This document shows, piece after piece, positions 35,149 through 44,475 of a stretch of DNA of 64,000 bases (position 1 is the first letter of the stretch; each line of letters opens with the position of its first letter). Made by a program: the position numbers and the translations under genes. The stretch is from positions 1-64,000 of the forward strand of contig CAZBZK010000001.1 of NCBI GenBank assembly GCA_964496365.1, in the 5' to 3' direction. The notes beneath the pieces were generated by a model that saw only the letters and a program-made list of their open reading frames with translations, was not told where the DNA came from and searched no databases. This stretch comes from AB-629-J13 sp964496365 (GTDB lineage: Bacteria; Fidelibacterota; Marinisomatia; Marinisomatales; AB-629-J13).

Positions 35149-37845
35149 TTATAATTCTGCTTGGGCTGCTGCCAAGCGGGCAATAGGAACCCGAAAGGGT
35201 GAACAACTCACATAGTCCAATCCGTTTTCTTTGCAAAAATGTATAGAATCTGGATCTCCTCCGTGTTCTCCGCAAATTCCAATTTTTAATTTTGGATTTA
35301 CGTCTCGTCCAAGTTTAACCCCCATAGAAACCAGTTTCCCCACACCTCGTATGTCTAAAGACTGAAATGGATCGTGAGGAAGAATGTTTTTGTCTAAATA
35401 TTCCGGAAGAAAAGACCCTATATCATCTCGGCTAAAACCATACGTGGTTTGAGTGAGATCATTTGTACCAAAACTGAAAAACTCAGCCTGTTTAGCAATT
35501 TCATCGGCTGTTAAACAAGCACGTGGAAGTTCGATCATTGTACCCACAAGATATTCAAACTTGACTCCTGTTGACTTAAAAACATTTGTTGCTACCTTTC
35601 TAATAATAGTTTCTTGATGAGAAAACTCCGTTACAGTACCCACCAACGGAATCATAATTTCGGGGAAAACCAATCTACCTTCTTTTGTCAGTTCTGCGGT
35701 CGCTTCCAAAATTGCCCTTGCCTGCGTTTCAGTAATTTCAGGATAGGCGATGCCAAGCCTGCATCCACGATGTCCCAACATAGGATTCAGCTCATGGAGA
35801 TTGGAAATTCGTTTTTGCACACCCATTTTATTTTTGCCCACATGATCTGCAAGTTCTGAAATTTGTTCTTCATTTAGTGTCATAAACTCATGAAGCGGTG
35901 GATCCAAAAGCCGAATAGTAACGGGCTTCCCTTCCATGGCAGTTAAAATGCCTTTAAAATCCTCTTTTTGAAAAGGAAGCAGTTCCATGACAGCTGATCT
36001 CCTGTCTGATTCGTTGTCTGCTATGATCATTTTTCTAACTGCTAAAATTCGTGACTCATCAAAAAACATGTGTTCTGTTCTGCACAATCCAATTCCCTCT
36101 GCTCCAAAGGCAACTGCTTGAATAGCATCTTCCGGTGTATCTGCATTGGTTCTGATTTTTAATTGACGAATTTCATCAGACCATTTCATCAATATTTTAT
36201 ATTCCGGGTGTGTATCTGGATTTGTAGGAATTAAATTTATTTTCCCCTCATAAATATTTCCTTTTGTCCCGTTCATGGTGATCCAATCGCCTTCTTCGAG
36301 TGTTTTTCCATTTATAGAAGCCGTGCGATTTTTTATGTCAATATGAAGATCACCACATCCAACAATACAACATTTCCCCCATCCTCTTGCCACTAAGGCA
36401 GCGTGAGATGTCATCCCTCCTTTAGCAGTAAGTATCGCTTCAGATGCATGCATCCCATGTACGTCTTCCGGTGATGTTTCTTCTCTGATTAGAATTACTT
36501 TTTTACCACTATTTCGTTGTTCTTCTGCGTCATCTGCAGTAAACACAATCTGTCCCGATGCCCCTCCGGGTCCCGCAGGCAATCCTTTTCCCAATAAAAC
36601 CGATTTTTTTTCACTTTCAATATCTAACATGGGATGAAGAAGCTCATCCAATTGTTCAGGTTTCACCCGCATAATAGCAACGTTTTTATCAATCATCTTT
36701 TCGTTTACCATATCTACAGCCATTTTAATAGCAGCGGAGCCGGTTCGTTTTCCTACTCGAGTTTGAAGCATCCATAGTCTTCCTTCTTGAATAGTAAACT
36801 CAATGTCCTGCATGTCTGAATAATGAGTTTCAAGAACCGTGCGAATATCCGATAATTGGTGATAAATGTCCGGGATTGTTGATTCTAAAGATGGTAGATT
36901 TTGGCTGTCATGTGTTTTTGTATTTTCATTTAGAGGGTTTGGCGTTCGTAAACCTGCAACCACATCTTCTCCCTGGGCATTGGATAACCATTCCCCATAA
37001 AATTGATTTTCGCCTGTAGCAGGATTCCGTGTAAAAGCAACACCAGTTGCTGATTGTTCTCCCATGTTTCCAAACACCATTGCTTGTACATTAACTGCCG
37101 TTCCCCATTCTTGAGGAATGTTCTCTATTTTTCGATAACTGACAGCTCGGGTTCCATTCCAGCTTTCAAACACAGCTTTTATTCCACCCCATAATTGTTC
37201 TAAAGGGTCATCGGGAAATTCATTTTTTAGTCTTGACTTAACTTCATTTTTAAACTGTTCAGATAATAGTTGTAGGTCATCAGCAGAAAGGTCCGTGTCG
37301 TTTTTAACGTTTTTCTTTTTTTTGAAATCACTTAAAATAGATTCGAGGTTTTGCCTGATTCCTTGTCCTTCTTTTGGTTCGATTCCTGCTGCTTTTTCCA
37401 TAACCACATCAGCATACATGGTGATAAGCCGGCGGTAAGCGTCATATACAAATTTTGGGTTGTTGGTTTTTTTTATCAAGCCGGGAATAGTGTTTGAAGT
37501 AAGCCCAATATTTAAAACGGTTTCCATCATTCCCGGCATCGACTGCCTTGCTCCTGATCTAACCGAAAGCAAAAGGGGATTGTTTTTGTCTCCAAATCCG
37601 GAGTTCATAATACGTTTAATTTGAGTAATGGCTTGCATGAGTTGTGGATTCAATTCATCAGGAAAAACGTGGTCATTTTGATCATAATAGGTACAGACAT
37701 CTGTGGTGATGGTAAACCCTGGAGGAACCGGGATTCCAAGGTGGGTCATTTCCGCTAAATTAGCTCCTTTTCCCCCTAATAAATTCTTCATTTTTGCATT
37801 TCCATCGGCACGACCTTTGCCAAAAAAATAGACGTATTTGTTCAT
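35149..37845 (-). CDS. ppdK: Pyruvate, phosphate dikinase
   Basis: Interconverts pyruvate, ATP and phosphate with PEP, AMP and pyrophosphate. 898 residues: N-terminal KNLLGGKGANLAEM and RSGARQSMPGMMET (ATP-grasp), swivelling domain with catalytic His in GGMTSHAALVARGWGK, and C-terminal PEP domain with EGIGLCRTEHMFF and the Cys in GICGEHGGDP. It makes pyrophosphate in the PEP direction, which the hppA pump could use; that link is inference. Confidence 0.97.
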   Translation of the reverse strand: MNKYVYFFGKGRADGNAKMKNLLGGKGANLAEMTHLGIPVPPGFTITTDVCTYYDQNDHVFPDELNPQLMQAITQIKRIMNSGFGDKNNPLLLSVRSGARQSMPGMMETVLNIGLTSNTIPGLIKKTNNPKFVYDAYRRLITMYADVVMEKAAGIEPKEGQGIRQNLESILSDFKKKKNVKNDTDLSADDLQLLSEQFKNEVKSRLKNEFPDDPLEQLWGGIKAVFESWNGTRAVSYRKIENIPQEWGTAVNVQAMVFGNMGEQSATGVAFTRNPATGENQFYGEWLSNAQGEDVVAGLRTPNPLNENTKTHDSQNLPSLESTIPDIYHQLSDIRTVLETHYSDMQDIEFTIQEGRLWMLQTRVGKRTGSAAIKMAVDMVNEKMIDKNVAIMRVKPEQLDELLHPMLDIESEKKSVLLGKGLPAGPGGASGQIVFTADDAEEQRNSGKKVILIREETSPEDVHGMHASEAILTAKGGMTSHAALVARGWGKCCIVGCGDLHIDIKNRTASINGKTLEEGDWITMNGTKGNIYEGKINLIPTNPDTHPEYKILMKWSDEIRQLKIRTNADTPEDAIQAVAFGAEGIGLCRTEHMFFDESRILAVRKMIIADNESDRRSAVMELLPFQKEDFKGILTAMEGKPVTIRLLDPPLHEFMTLNEEQISELADHVGKNKMGVQKRISNLHELNPMLGHRGCRLGIAYPEITETQARAILEATAELTKEGRLVFPEIMIPLVGTVTEFSHQETIIRKVATNVFKSTGVKFEYLVGTMIELPRACLTADEIAKQAEFFSFGTNDLTQTTYGFSRDDIGSFLPEYLDKNILPHDPFQSLDIRGVGKLVSMGVKLGRDVNPKLKIGICGEHGGDPDSIHFCKENGLDYVSCSPFRVPIARLAAAQAEL

Positions 37846-38398
37846 TGATATCCCTTTAGTATAAAATCTACATAAAAATTGGGCAGGAATTTAAGGAGGT
37901 CTTATAATTGTAAGTAGGTTTAATGGATATAAATTAGTAACTGCACAAACCGATCATTCTTACACATATTTGTAAAAATAACTATAAAACTTGTTGAACC
38001 GTAACTATTTTAAAATTAGCATTTTTTTGGAAATTGTTTTTTTGTTTTCTATATTGTTATTTTTAATTACCTTTACAGGTTTTTTATCAACAGAAACGCC
38101 CTTGAAGGAACTTCCCATCTGTTAAATGTAAACCTTACTTCTTTGAGCCCACCTTCTTTATCCACATCAGAAATCTAATAGGTATCAGAATATCTAATAT
38201 ATTATCCTTGGTGGCTAATATTTGACTTTATTCCTTTCTTTTTATTATTACTAAATCAGTAGAGAAGCATAAGAACCGGACTTGTGCTAATCCCGTACTG
38301 AATGAAGTTGATGACCTCAATCCGATGTCTATGGAACAAGAAACCGAATTGTTTATCTCTAAGAAAAAGCAGTATAATTATCGTATTTTCATGGTTAT
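37846..38398. other. Gene-poor stretch with two tiny membrane ORFs and a DnaA-box match
   Basis: 553 bases. It contains a TTG-started 43-residue ORF with one hydrophobic helix (37994-38125), a perfect TTATCCACA at 38158-38166, a one-mismatch TTATCAACA at 38087-38095, and a 42-residue ORF (38325-38453) overlapping the next gene. Nothing here is secure. Confidence 0.35.
37994..38125 (+). CDS. Tiny single-helix membrane ORF
   Basis: TTG start, 43 residues: basic N-terminus (MNRNYFK) then a long hydrophobic stretch and the tail STETPLKELPIC. Looks like a signal anchor with no domain. May be a remnant; no family recognised. Confidence 0.2.
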   Translation: MNRNYFKISIFLEIVFLFSILLFLITFTGFLSTETPLKELPIC

Positions 38399-38453
38399 AT
38401 GCGGTTTTGTTTTTTCAATTTTTTTGCTGTTTTTATACTTTCTTTTTTTATAG
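38325..38453 (+). CDS. Tiny C-tail-anchored membrane ORF
   Basis: ATG start, 42 residues: polar MSMEQETELFISKKK then a hydrophobic tail to the stop. It overlaps the first 55 bases of the binding-protein gene in another frame; the hydrophobic tail may just reflect that signal peptide's T-rich codons. Confidence 0.2.
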   Translation: MSMEQETELFISKKKQYNYRIFMVICGFVFSIFLLFLYFLFL

Positions 38454-39943
38454 GGTGTTCATCTGATCAGAAAAAAGATGGATTACGTTTGGCTCTTTCT
38501 GCAGATATCAGGGGGTTCGATCCGGCTTTAGCAGTTGATGTGCGTAGCGGAAAACTTATATCTCTGGTTTATGACAACCTAGTACATTTTGGTGATAGCA
38601 CAAACTTAATTCCCGGACTTTCTTCGCAATGGAGTCTTTCAGATAATAGAATAGAATATCGTTTTTTACTTGAGAAGAATGCATACTTTCATGATGGAAG
38701 CCCCATAACTGCACAAGATGTGGTTTTTTCATTTGAGCGCATTTTAAATTCTGAAACACTTTCTCCTCAGCGGTGGTTGTTTACCCGAATTGAAGGTGCT
38801 GATGAGTTTATGGATGGCACTATTTCTTCGGTCAGAGGACTTATTGCAGAAAATGATAGTTCGTTAATCCTTCGTCTAAAAAATCCCTTTTCGCCATTTA
38901 TTCAATATTTGGCAATGCCGTCAGCATCAATAGTAAATTATAGACAAACAAAAAATATAAAAGAATTTCCAGCTGGAAGTGGTCCTTGGATGCTTTCAAA
39001 ATGGGAACGAGATGGAGAAATACACTTGATTCGAAATCAAAATTATTGGGGAGTCAAACCAAAAGAAAAAACATTGACGTTTAGAATTCTCTCAGAAGCT
39101 ATGACACAGTCAGCAGAATTTGAAGCCGGGAATCTTGATTTTATTGATATACCCTCTACTGAGTTTCACAGATGGACATCCCATCCAAATTGGAGTAGTC
39201 GTGTGATTCATCATGAAGACTTAAATAGTTGGTATATTGGATTGAATTGTTCAAGACCGCCTTTTAACGATGTACGGATTAGGAAAGCAATGAACCTCTC
39301 GATAGACAGAGAAAAACATCTTCAACTGCTTATTCCCGGTGGAACGTTAGCCGGGAGTGCCATTCCTCCCGCATTAATGAGGGGGGATAAAGCCGATCCT
39401 TACCCCTTTGACCCTGAACAAGCCCTGCGTCTCCTTGAGGTATCAGGATATTCAAACGGATTTTCAACCGAATTGTGGGTTGGAGGTGGTTCGGAAATGT
39501 TTCACGTGCTGGAAGCTTTTCAATCTGATTGGGCTTCTGTGGGAATAAATGTTACTTTACTTCGGAGAGATTGGAATGTGTTTAAATCTGCAATAAAAAG
39601 GGGGCAGCCACCAATGTATTATTTAAACTGGACTGCGGATTATCCTGATGCTGAAAACTTTTTATTTCCTTTGTTTTTTTCAACAGAATCCATGTCAAAA
39701 AGAAACCGATATTCAAATCCTAAATTGGATAATCTAATCCTTAAAATTCAATCGGTTTCAAATGACAGCAATAGGATGAGTCTGGTTCGAGAAGCAAATG
39801 ACATACTTCACCATGATGTGCCTTGGGTTTTCCTTTGGCATAAGGGAAGTTATTCCATGACTCAACACCATATTTCAGGCTATGTTCCGAAACTAGTCTT
39901 TAATGCTGAAAGATTTATTCATTGGGTAAAGGACGATGGGTAA
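38399..39943 (+). CDS. Peptide ABC transporter substrate-binding lipoprotein (SBP_bac_5)
   Basis: 514 residues. Signal with lipobox FFIGC, so anchored in a membrane with the binding domain in the periplasm. ADIRGFDPALA, SPITAQDVVFSFERIL, GSGPWMLSKWERDG and DVRIRKAMNLSIDREKH are typical of DppA/OppA proteins. Overlaps the dppB-like gene by 8 bases. Ligand likely a short peptide; a glutathione-like ligand is suggested by the neighbours only. Confidence 0.93.
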   Translation: MRFCFFNFFAVFILSFFIGCSSDQKKDGLRLALSADIRGFDPALAVDVRSGKLISLVYDNLVHFGDSTNLIPGLSSQWSLSDNRIEYRFLLEKNAYFHDGSPITAQDVVFSFERILNSETLSPQRWLFTRIEGADEFMDGTISSVRGLIAENDSSLILRLKNPFSPFIQYLAMPSASIVNYRQTKNIKEFPAGSGPWMLSKWERDGEIHLIRNQNYWGVKPKEKTLTFRILSEAMTQSAEFEAGNLDFIDIPSTEFHRWTSHPNWSSRVIHHEDLNSWYIGLNCSRPPFNDVRIRKAMNLSIDREKHLQLLIPGGTLAGSAIPPALMRGDKADPYPFDPEQALRLLEVSGYSNGFSTELWVGGGSEMFHVLEAFQSDWASVGINVTLLRRDWNVFKSAIKRGQPPMYYLNWTADYPDAENFLFPLFFSTESMSKRNRYSNPKLDNLILKIQSVSNDSNRMSLVREANDILHHDVPWVFLWHKGSYSMTQHHISGYVPKLVFNAERFIHWVKDDG

Positions 39944-40865
39944 ATTTATAGTTAAGAGAATTCTTCAAACTATACCTGTTGTTTTGGGCGTATTGGTCAT
40001 CTCATTTTTTCTCATGGTTATTCTTCCGGGAGACCCTGTGTTATCCATGGTTGGGGAACGGTATGATGAAAAAACCGTAACACTCATGAAAGAGCAGTTG
40101 AACATAGATCAACCGGTAGCAAGCCGCTTATTACAGTTTGTTATTAATGTTTCAAAAGGAAATCTTGGGAATTCTTTTATCACCGGAAAGCCAGTATTAA
40201 AGGAACTGATTGACAAATTCCCAAATACATTTCTTTTGGCTTTAGGTGCAATGGTTATCGCCATTTTGGTTGGAGTCTCCCTAGGGGTTTGGTCATCATT
40301 AGCTCCGGGTTCGTGGAAAGATAAACTCATCATGGTTTTAGCTTTAACCGGTATTTCTGCTCCGGTTTTTTGGGTGGGGCTTGTATTTGTTTTGGTGTTT
40401 GGTGTTTATTTGGGTTGGTTACCTCCAACAGGATATGGAGGAATTGAATACTTAATTCTTCCTGCACTCACACTGGGACTTCGATCCGCTGCACAAATAA
40501 CACGCCTTACCCGCTCATCCATGCTGGATACAATGGGGCAGGATTTTATTCTCACAGCTCGAGCAAAAAAATTACCACAGTGGAACATTGTTTTGAAACA
40601 CGCCATTCCAAATTCTCTTATTCCTGTCTTGACAGTTATTGGTACTGATTTTGGCAGTTATTTGTCCGGTGCGGTCCTTACTGAATCAATTTTTGGGTGG
40701 CCCGGAATGGGCAGATTAGCCCTCGAAGCTATTTTAAAACGAGATTTTCCCATCATTCAGGGCACGGTTCTATTTATGGCAATGATGTTCATTATTGTGA
40801 ACCTTATTATCGATATTTTGTACGGAGTTATTGACCCCCGAATTAGAGCCAATAGGGAAACATAA
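39936..40865 (+). CDS. Peptide ABC transporter permease, DppB type
   Basis: 309 residues, six membrane helices, starting VKRILQTIPVVLGVLVISFFL as in DppB/OppB. The cytoplasmic EAA-type loop ILTARAKKLPQWNIVLKHAIPN contacts the ATPase. Ends in IDPRIRANRE. Its stop overlaps the dppC-like ATG (TAATG). Confidence 0.95.
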   Translation: MGKFIVKRILQTIPVVLGVLVISFFLMVILPGDPVLSMVGERYDEKTVTLMKEQLNIDQPVASRLLQFVINVSKGNLGNSFITGKPVLKELIDKFPNTFLLALGAMVIAILVGVSLGVWSSLAPGSWKDKLIMVLALTGISAPVFWVGLVFVLVFGVYLGWLPPTGYGGIEYLILPALTLGLRSAAQITRLTRSSMLDTMGQDFILTARAKKLPQWNIVLKHAIPNSLIPVLTVIGTDFGSYLSGAVLTESIFGWPGMGRLALEAILKRDFPIIQGTVLFMAMMFIIVNLIIDILYGVIDPRIRANRET

Positions 40866-41869
40866 TGAAAAAACTTAAATCCAATAACCTTTTCTCAATT
40901 CAACTAATGTTAGGTTTCTCTTTGGTTTTTTTAATGGTGTCATCTGGGATCATGGCTCCTATGATTTCGCCATCTCCACCCCACACTCAAATCCTTGAAT
41001 TTAGAAACAAACCTCCCGGCTTTTCTGGAACAGTTATTTATTTTCGTCATAAGATAAACTTGCCCATTCAATCGGTTGCTGTACAGTCTTTTAAAAAGGA
41101 GACAGAAGGTGTATTTTATACGGATTTTTTAAATCGATCCTTTTTTCTACCCAACAATAAACTTGAAAAAGAATGGGTAAAAACATTTACATTTCTCTTG
41201 GGAGCAGATCAATTTGGCAGAGACGTGTTGTCCCGAATTATTTACGGGGCTCGAATTTCTCTTTTGGTCGGAGTATGTGCCAGTACCATTTCCATTTTAA
41301 TTGGGGTTTTGTTCGGTGGGGTTGCCGGATTTTTTGGTAGCTGGACTGAAACAATACTCATGAGGATAACTGACATGATGTTTGGTTTTCCTGTTCTTTT
41401 GTTTCTTATATCTATTACTGTTATTTTTAAACCAAGCTTAACGGTTCTGTTTGTCGCCATCGGTTTGGTATCTTGGCCCGGGGCTGCAAGACTTGTACGA
41501 GGTCAGGTTTTGTCGGTTAAATCCCAAGAATATATATTGGCTGCCAGAACGATGGGAATTTCTTCAGGTAGAATATTATGGCGTCACATATTTCCAAATT
41601 GTCTATCACCGGTGATTATTATTTATGCCTTGGGGGTTGGTTCTGCAGTGTTGGCTGAAGCAGGGCTATCTTTTCTTGGTTTGGGTGCACAGCCTCCTAT
41701 ACCCAGTTGGGGCTCAATGATAAACTTAGGAAAGGATTTCATCCGAGTTGCTCCTTGGATCTCCATCGCTCCCGGTGTTGCCATTGCCTTGACGGTTTTG
41801 GGCTTTAACCTTGTTGGAGATAGTTTAAGAGATTATTTTGACCCACGCATGGAAACTAAAATAAATTGA
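40865..41869 (+). CDS. Peptide ABC transporter permease, DppC type
   Basis: 334 residues. LGADQFGRDVLSRIIYGARISLLVG is the DppC/OppC signature and YILAARTMGISSGRILWRHIFPN the ATPase-contacting loop. Residues about 35-95 form a longer periplasmic insert after the first helix than usual. Ends LRDYFDPR. Followed by a NUDIX gene with a TTGA overlap. No ABC ATPase gene (dppD/F) follows. Confidence 0.95.
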   Translation: MKKLKSNNLFSIQLMLGFSLVFLMVSSGIMAPMISPSPPHTQILEFRNKPPGFSGTVIYFRHKINLPIQSVAVQSFKKETEGVFYTDFLNRSFFLPNNKLEKEWVKTFTFLLGADQFGRDVLSRIIYGARISLLVGVCASTISILIGVLFGGVAGFFGSWTETILMRITDMMFGFPVLLFLISITVIFKPSLTVLFVAIGLVSWPGAARLVRGQVLSVKSQEYILAARTMGISSGRILWRHIFPNCLSPVIIIYALGVGSAVLAEAGLSFLGLGAQPPIPSWGSMINLGKDFIRVAPWISIAPGVAIALTVLGFNLVGDSLRDYFDPRMETKIN

Positions 41870-42405
41870 AATTGCTAAAAAAATTAATCGAAAACTATCA
41901 CCGTGTTTATCCAAACGAAAAAGCACCCATGGAAATGTTGAGGTATCTCAGATCAGAATCCAATGTGTTTTCAAATATCAATTATAACGGCCACTTTACC
42001 GGGTCTGGTTGGGTGGTGAATAGGTCTCGAAACCAACTGTTAATGACTCATCATAAAAAGATTGGGAAATGGCTCCAGCTCGGAGGACATGCCGACGGAG
42101 AATCAAACCTTTTTTTAGTTGCAAAACGTGAGGTGAACGAAGAATCCGGTTTAACTAAATTTCATGCGATGAGTGAAGAAATTTTTGACCTGGATATTCA
42201 CACAATACCGGCTTTAAATTCAGAACCTGCTCACATTCATTACGACGTTCGATTTCTGTTTGAAGCATCCTCAGAATCAGAAAAAATTACTGTATCAAAT
42301 GAGTCCCTTGATGTAGCATGGGTTCCCATAGAGAATGTAGTGAAATTGAATCCGGAAAAATCTATGAGTAGAATGATTAAAAAAACAAAACTTCTAAAGA
42401 GATGA
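41866..42405 (+). CDS. NUDIX hydrolase
   Basis: 179 residues. The NUDIX box is complete: GHADGESN...AKREVNEESGL (Gx5Ex7REVxEExGL), about residues 75-97. TTG start overlaps the dppC stop; ATGA overlap with the next gene. Cleaves a nucleoside-diphosphate-X compound; substrate not evident. Confidence 0.9.
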   Translation: MKLLKKLIENYHRVYPNEKAPMEMLRYLRSESNVFSNINYNGHFTGSGWVVNRSRNQLLMTHHKKIGKWLQLGGHADGESNLFLVAKREVNEESGLTKFHAMSEEIFDLDIHTIPALNSEPAHIHYDVRFLFEASSESEKITVSNESLDVAWVPIENVVKLNPEKSMSRMIKKTKLLKR

Positions 42406-43712
42406 TTCTAACCTTAGAAATACTTAAAGATGAAATACAAAAAGTAATTTTATCCAATCTCCGACCCCCTTCTGAACGACGTGTAGGGTTGGAAGTTGAA
42501 ACCATTTTTTATAATAATAATCTATGCAGGATTCCTGTCAACAGAGGACAAAATTATTCTGCATCAGATTTAATGGGAGATCTTTTATCTTTACAATCAA
42601 AAGACAGATATCCACCCACTTATTCACTTGAACCGGGAGGCCAACTTGAATGGGCATCTTCTCCCTTTGTTTCTCTTCATGATATTAATTCACAATTTCA
42701 AAATCACGTAAACTTATTAGAAAACCTATGTATCCAACACAATCTTATACCTATTGATTTATCAGTAGAGCCACTTTATAATCCTGATGAGATTGGGTTA
42801 ATAAATATGAAAAAGTATCATCTTATGAATGATCGGTTTTTGTCTACTGGAAATCTTGGAAAATGGATGATGAGGAACACAGCTTCAGTTCAGGTTAACA
42901 TTGATTTTGTTAATAAAAAAGATGCTGAAGAAATGGCCTTTGTCGCCGACTGTCTTCAGCCCTTCTGTTCTTTACTTTTTTCCCACTCTCCGTTTATGAA
43001 CAGCCATCCTGCTTTAAATGAAAATTTTCGTCTTCAAATTTGGAACGACACAGATGGTTCTCGTTGTGGGTGTTTATTCGAACACGGCATCGACACTAAT
43101 AATCTGATATCCTCCTATAATGATTACCTTTTGAAAGTCCCTGCAATATTTATTCAAGCTAAAAATTCAGAGGTTGAACCTTTTGACGGAACGTTAGGAG
43201 AATGGCTTTATAATAAAAAAACACTTGATAGGTTAACTAATGAAAACATCCAATCTGTATTGCACCAAATATTTACTCATGTTCGATTTAAAAATGTACT
43301 GGAAGTTCGAGGGGCAGACAGGCCTCCTTTTGGGTTCGAACTTGCCCCTGCCGCCTTTTGGTGTGGACTTCTAACGGCAGAAAAAACAAGAGACGAGCTT
43401 TTTGAGAGAGTTCAAGAATGGTCAAGTGCAGAAAAACTGAGCTTAGTTAAATCTTCTGAAAAACTGGATTTAAACAAACTTGGTCCTGAAGGAAAATCTT
43501 TCAGTCAATGGCTTTCCATCATTTCTGATTACGCCATTCAGGGGTTAGATGAACGTGCTGTCTTTTTTAATATAAAATCTGAAAGGAAATATCTTGAGCC
43601 ATTTTTAGAACAAGCTCTTTCTGGGCTCTGGACGTTTAAAGTGCAACACTATTTTAAAAAAAGCGGCCAAAATATTAAAGGGTTTTTACTGAACTCTTAC
43701 TCAAAAAAATAG
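42402..43712 (+). CDS. Glutamate-cysteine ligase, GCS2 family (plant/EgtA-like)
   Basis: Predicted to form gamma-glutamylcysteine or a related gamma-glutamyl amide using ATP. 436 residues. RVGLEVETIFY near the N-terminus and SLEPGGQLEWASSPF (about 77-91) are the conserved Glu-rich ATP/Mg sites; WMMRNTASVQVNIDF and VLEVRGADRPPF follow. Coupled by ATGA to the NUDIX gene. No glutathione synthetase or egtB is in the window, so the final thiol is unknown. Confidence 0.85.
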   Translation: MILTLEILKDEIQKVILSNLRPPSERRVGLEVETIFYNNNLCRIPVNRGQNYSASDLMGDLLSLQSKDRYPPTYSLEPGGQLEWASSPFVSLHDINSQFQNHVNLLENLCIQHNLIPIDLSVEPLYNPDEIGLINMKKYHLMNDRFLSTGNLGKWMMRNTASVQVNIDFVNKKDAEEMAFVADCLQPFCSLLFSHSPFMNSHPALNENFRLQIWNDTDGSRCGCLFEHGIDTNNLISSYNDYLLKVPAIFIQAKNSEVEPFDGTLGEWLYNKKTLDRLTNENIQSVLHQIFTHVRFKNVLEVRGADRPPFGFELAPAAFWCGLLTAEKTRDELFERVQEWSSAEKLSLVKSSEKLDLNKLGPEGKSFSQWLSIISDYAIQGLDERAVFFNIKSERKYLEPFLEQALSGLWTFKVQHYFKKSGQNIKGFLLNSYSKK

Positions 43713-43725
43713 GGACGTATTTCAG

Positions 43726-44451
43726 TTGAAAAAGCCATTAATCGGACTCAATCCTTATTTATTTCATTATCGCAATTCGCTTTGGAACGCAACCAAGGAA
43801 ACCTATTATAATGCCGTATGGAAAACAGGAGGGTTGCCTGTTACCATTCACCATTCTTTAGCAAGCGTTTCAATCAATGCAATAGCAGACACTCTTGATG
43901 GTTTAATCATGGTCGGCGGTCCAGACCTTCCTTGTAATATGTATGAAGGAAAATATCCTGAATTGTTGGATAAAGACGTAATGCTTCCCGCAAGAGAATC
44001 CTTCGACCGAGCTGTTTTTTTGGCTATGAAAAAATTGAGAAAACCAATTCTAAGCATTTGTGTTGGCACTCAACATATAAATGTCATTTATGGCGGATCA
44101 TTGTACGAAGATATTAACGTCTTGATGCAAACTCCATTGGACCATGGTGAATTTAATGGGAGTGTTTCGTTTCATTCTGTAATTATAGAAAAAAATAGTT
44201 TCATCTACTCTGTTATCAAAAAACAAACCATAAACGTTGCCAGCACCCATCATCAAGGAATCAACACATTAGGAGAGGGTCTTTCTGTTTCCAGCATTGC
44301 TCCTGATGGATTGATTGAAGCAATAGAGGATACCAAAAACCCAGATTCATTTATTGCAGTACAGTGGCACCCTGAAATAATGTATGACGACGAGGATCAA
44401 TTAAAACTATTTAAGTGGGTCTGTGGACGTAAAATTGGTAGCGGTATTTAA
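43726..44451 (+). CDS. Class I glutamine amidotransferase-like gamma-glutamyl hydrolase (peptidase C26, PuuD-like)
   Basis: 241 residues. Nucleophile Cys112 in LSICVGTQHINV (the usual elbow is GICRGMQ), and the His-Glu pair in VQWHPEIMY near the C-terminus. TTG start. Family members hydrolyse gamma-glutamyl amides; pairing with the GCS2 ligase suggests turnover of a gamma-glutamyl compound. Confidence 0.85.
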   Translation: MKKPLIGLNPYLFHYRNSLWNATKETYYNAVWKTGGLPVTIHHSLASVSINAIADTLDGLIMVGGPDLPCNMYEGKYPELLDKDVMLPARESFDRAVFLAMKKLRKPILSICVGTQHINVIYGGSLYEDINVLMQTPLDHGEFNGSVSFHSVIIEKNSFIYSVIKKQTINVASTHHQGINTLGEGLSVSSIAPDGLIEAIEDTKNPDSFIAVQWHPEIMYDDEDQLKLFKWVCGRKIGSGI

Positions 44452-44475
44452 AAATCTTACAAATACATTTACTTT

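Noticed and set aside
39498..39513. Third parS-like sequence starting TGTTTCACGTG
   Set aside because: Only 12 of 16 positions match, the right arm is lost, and it encodes a normal stretch of the binding protein.
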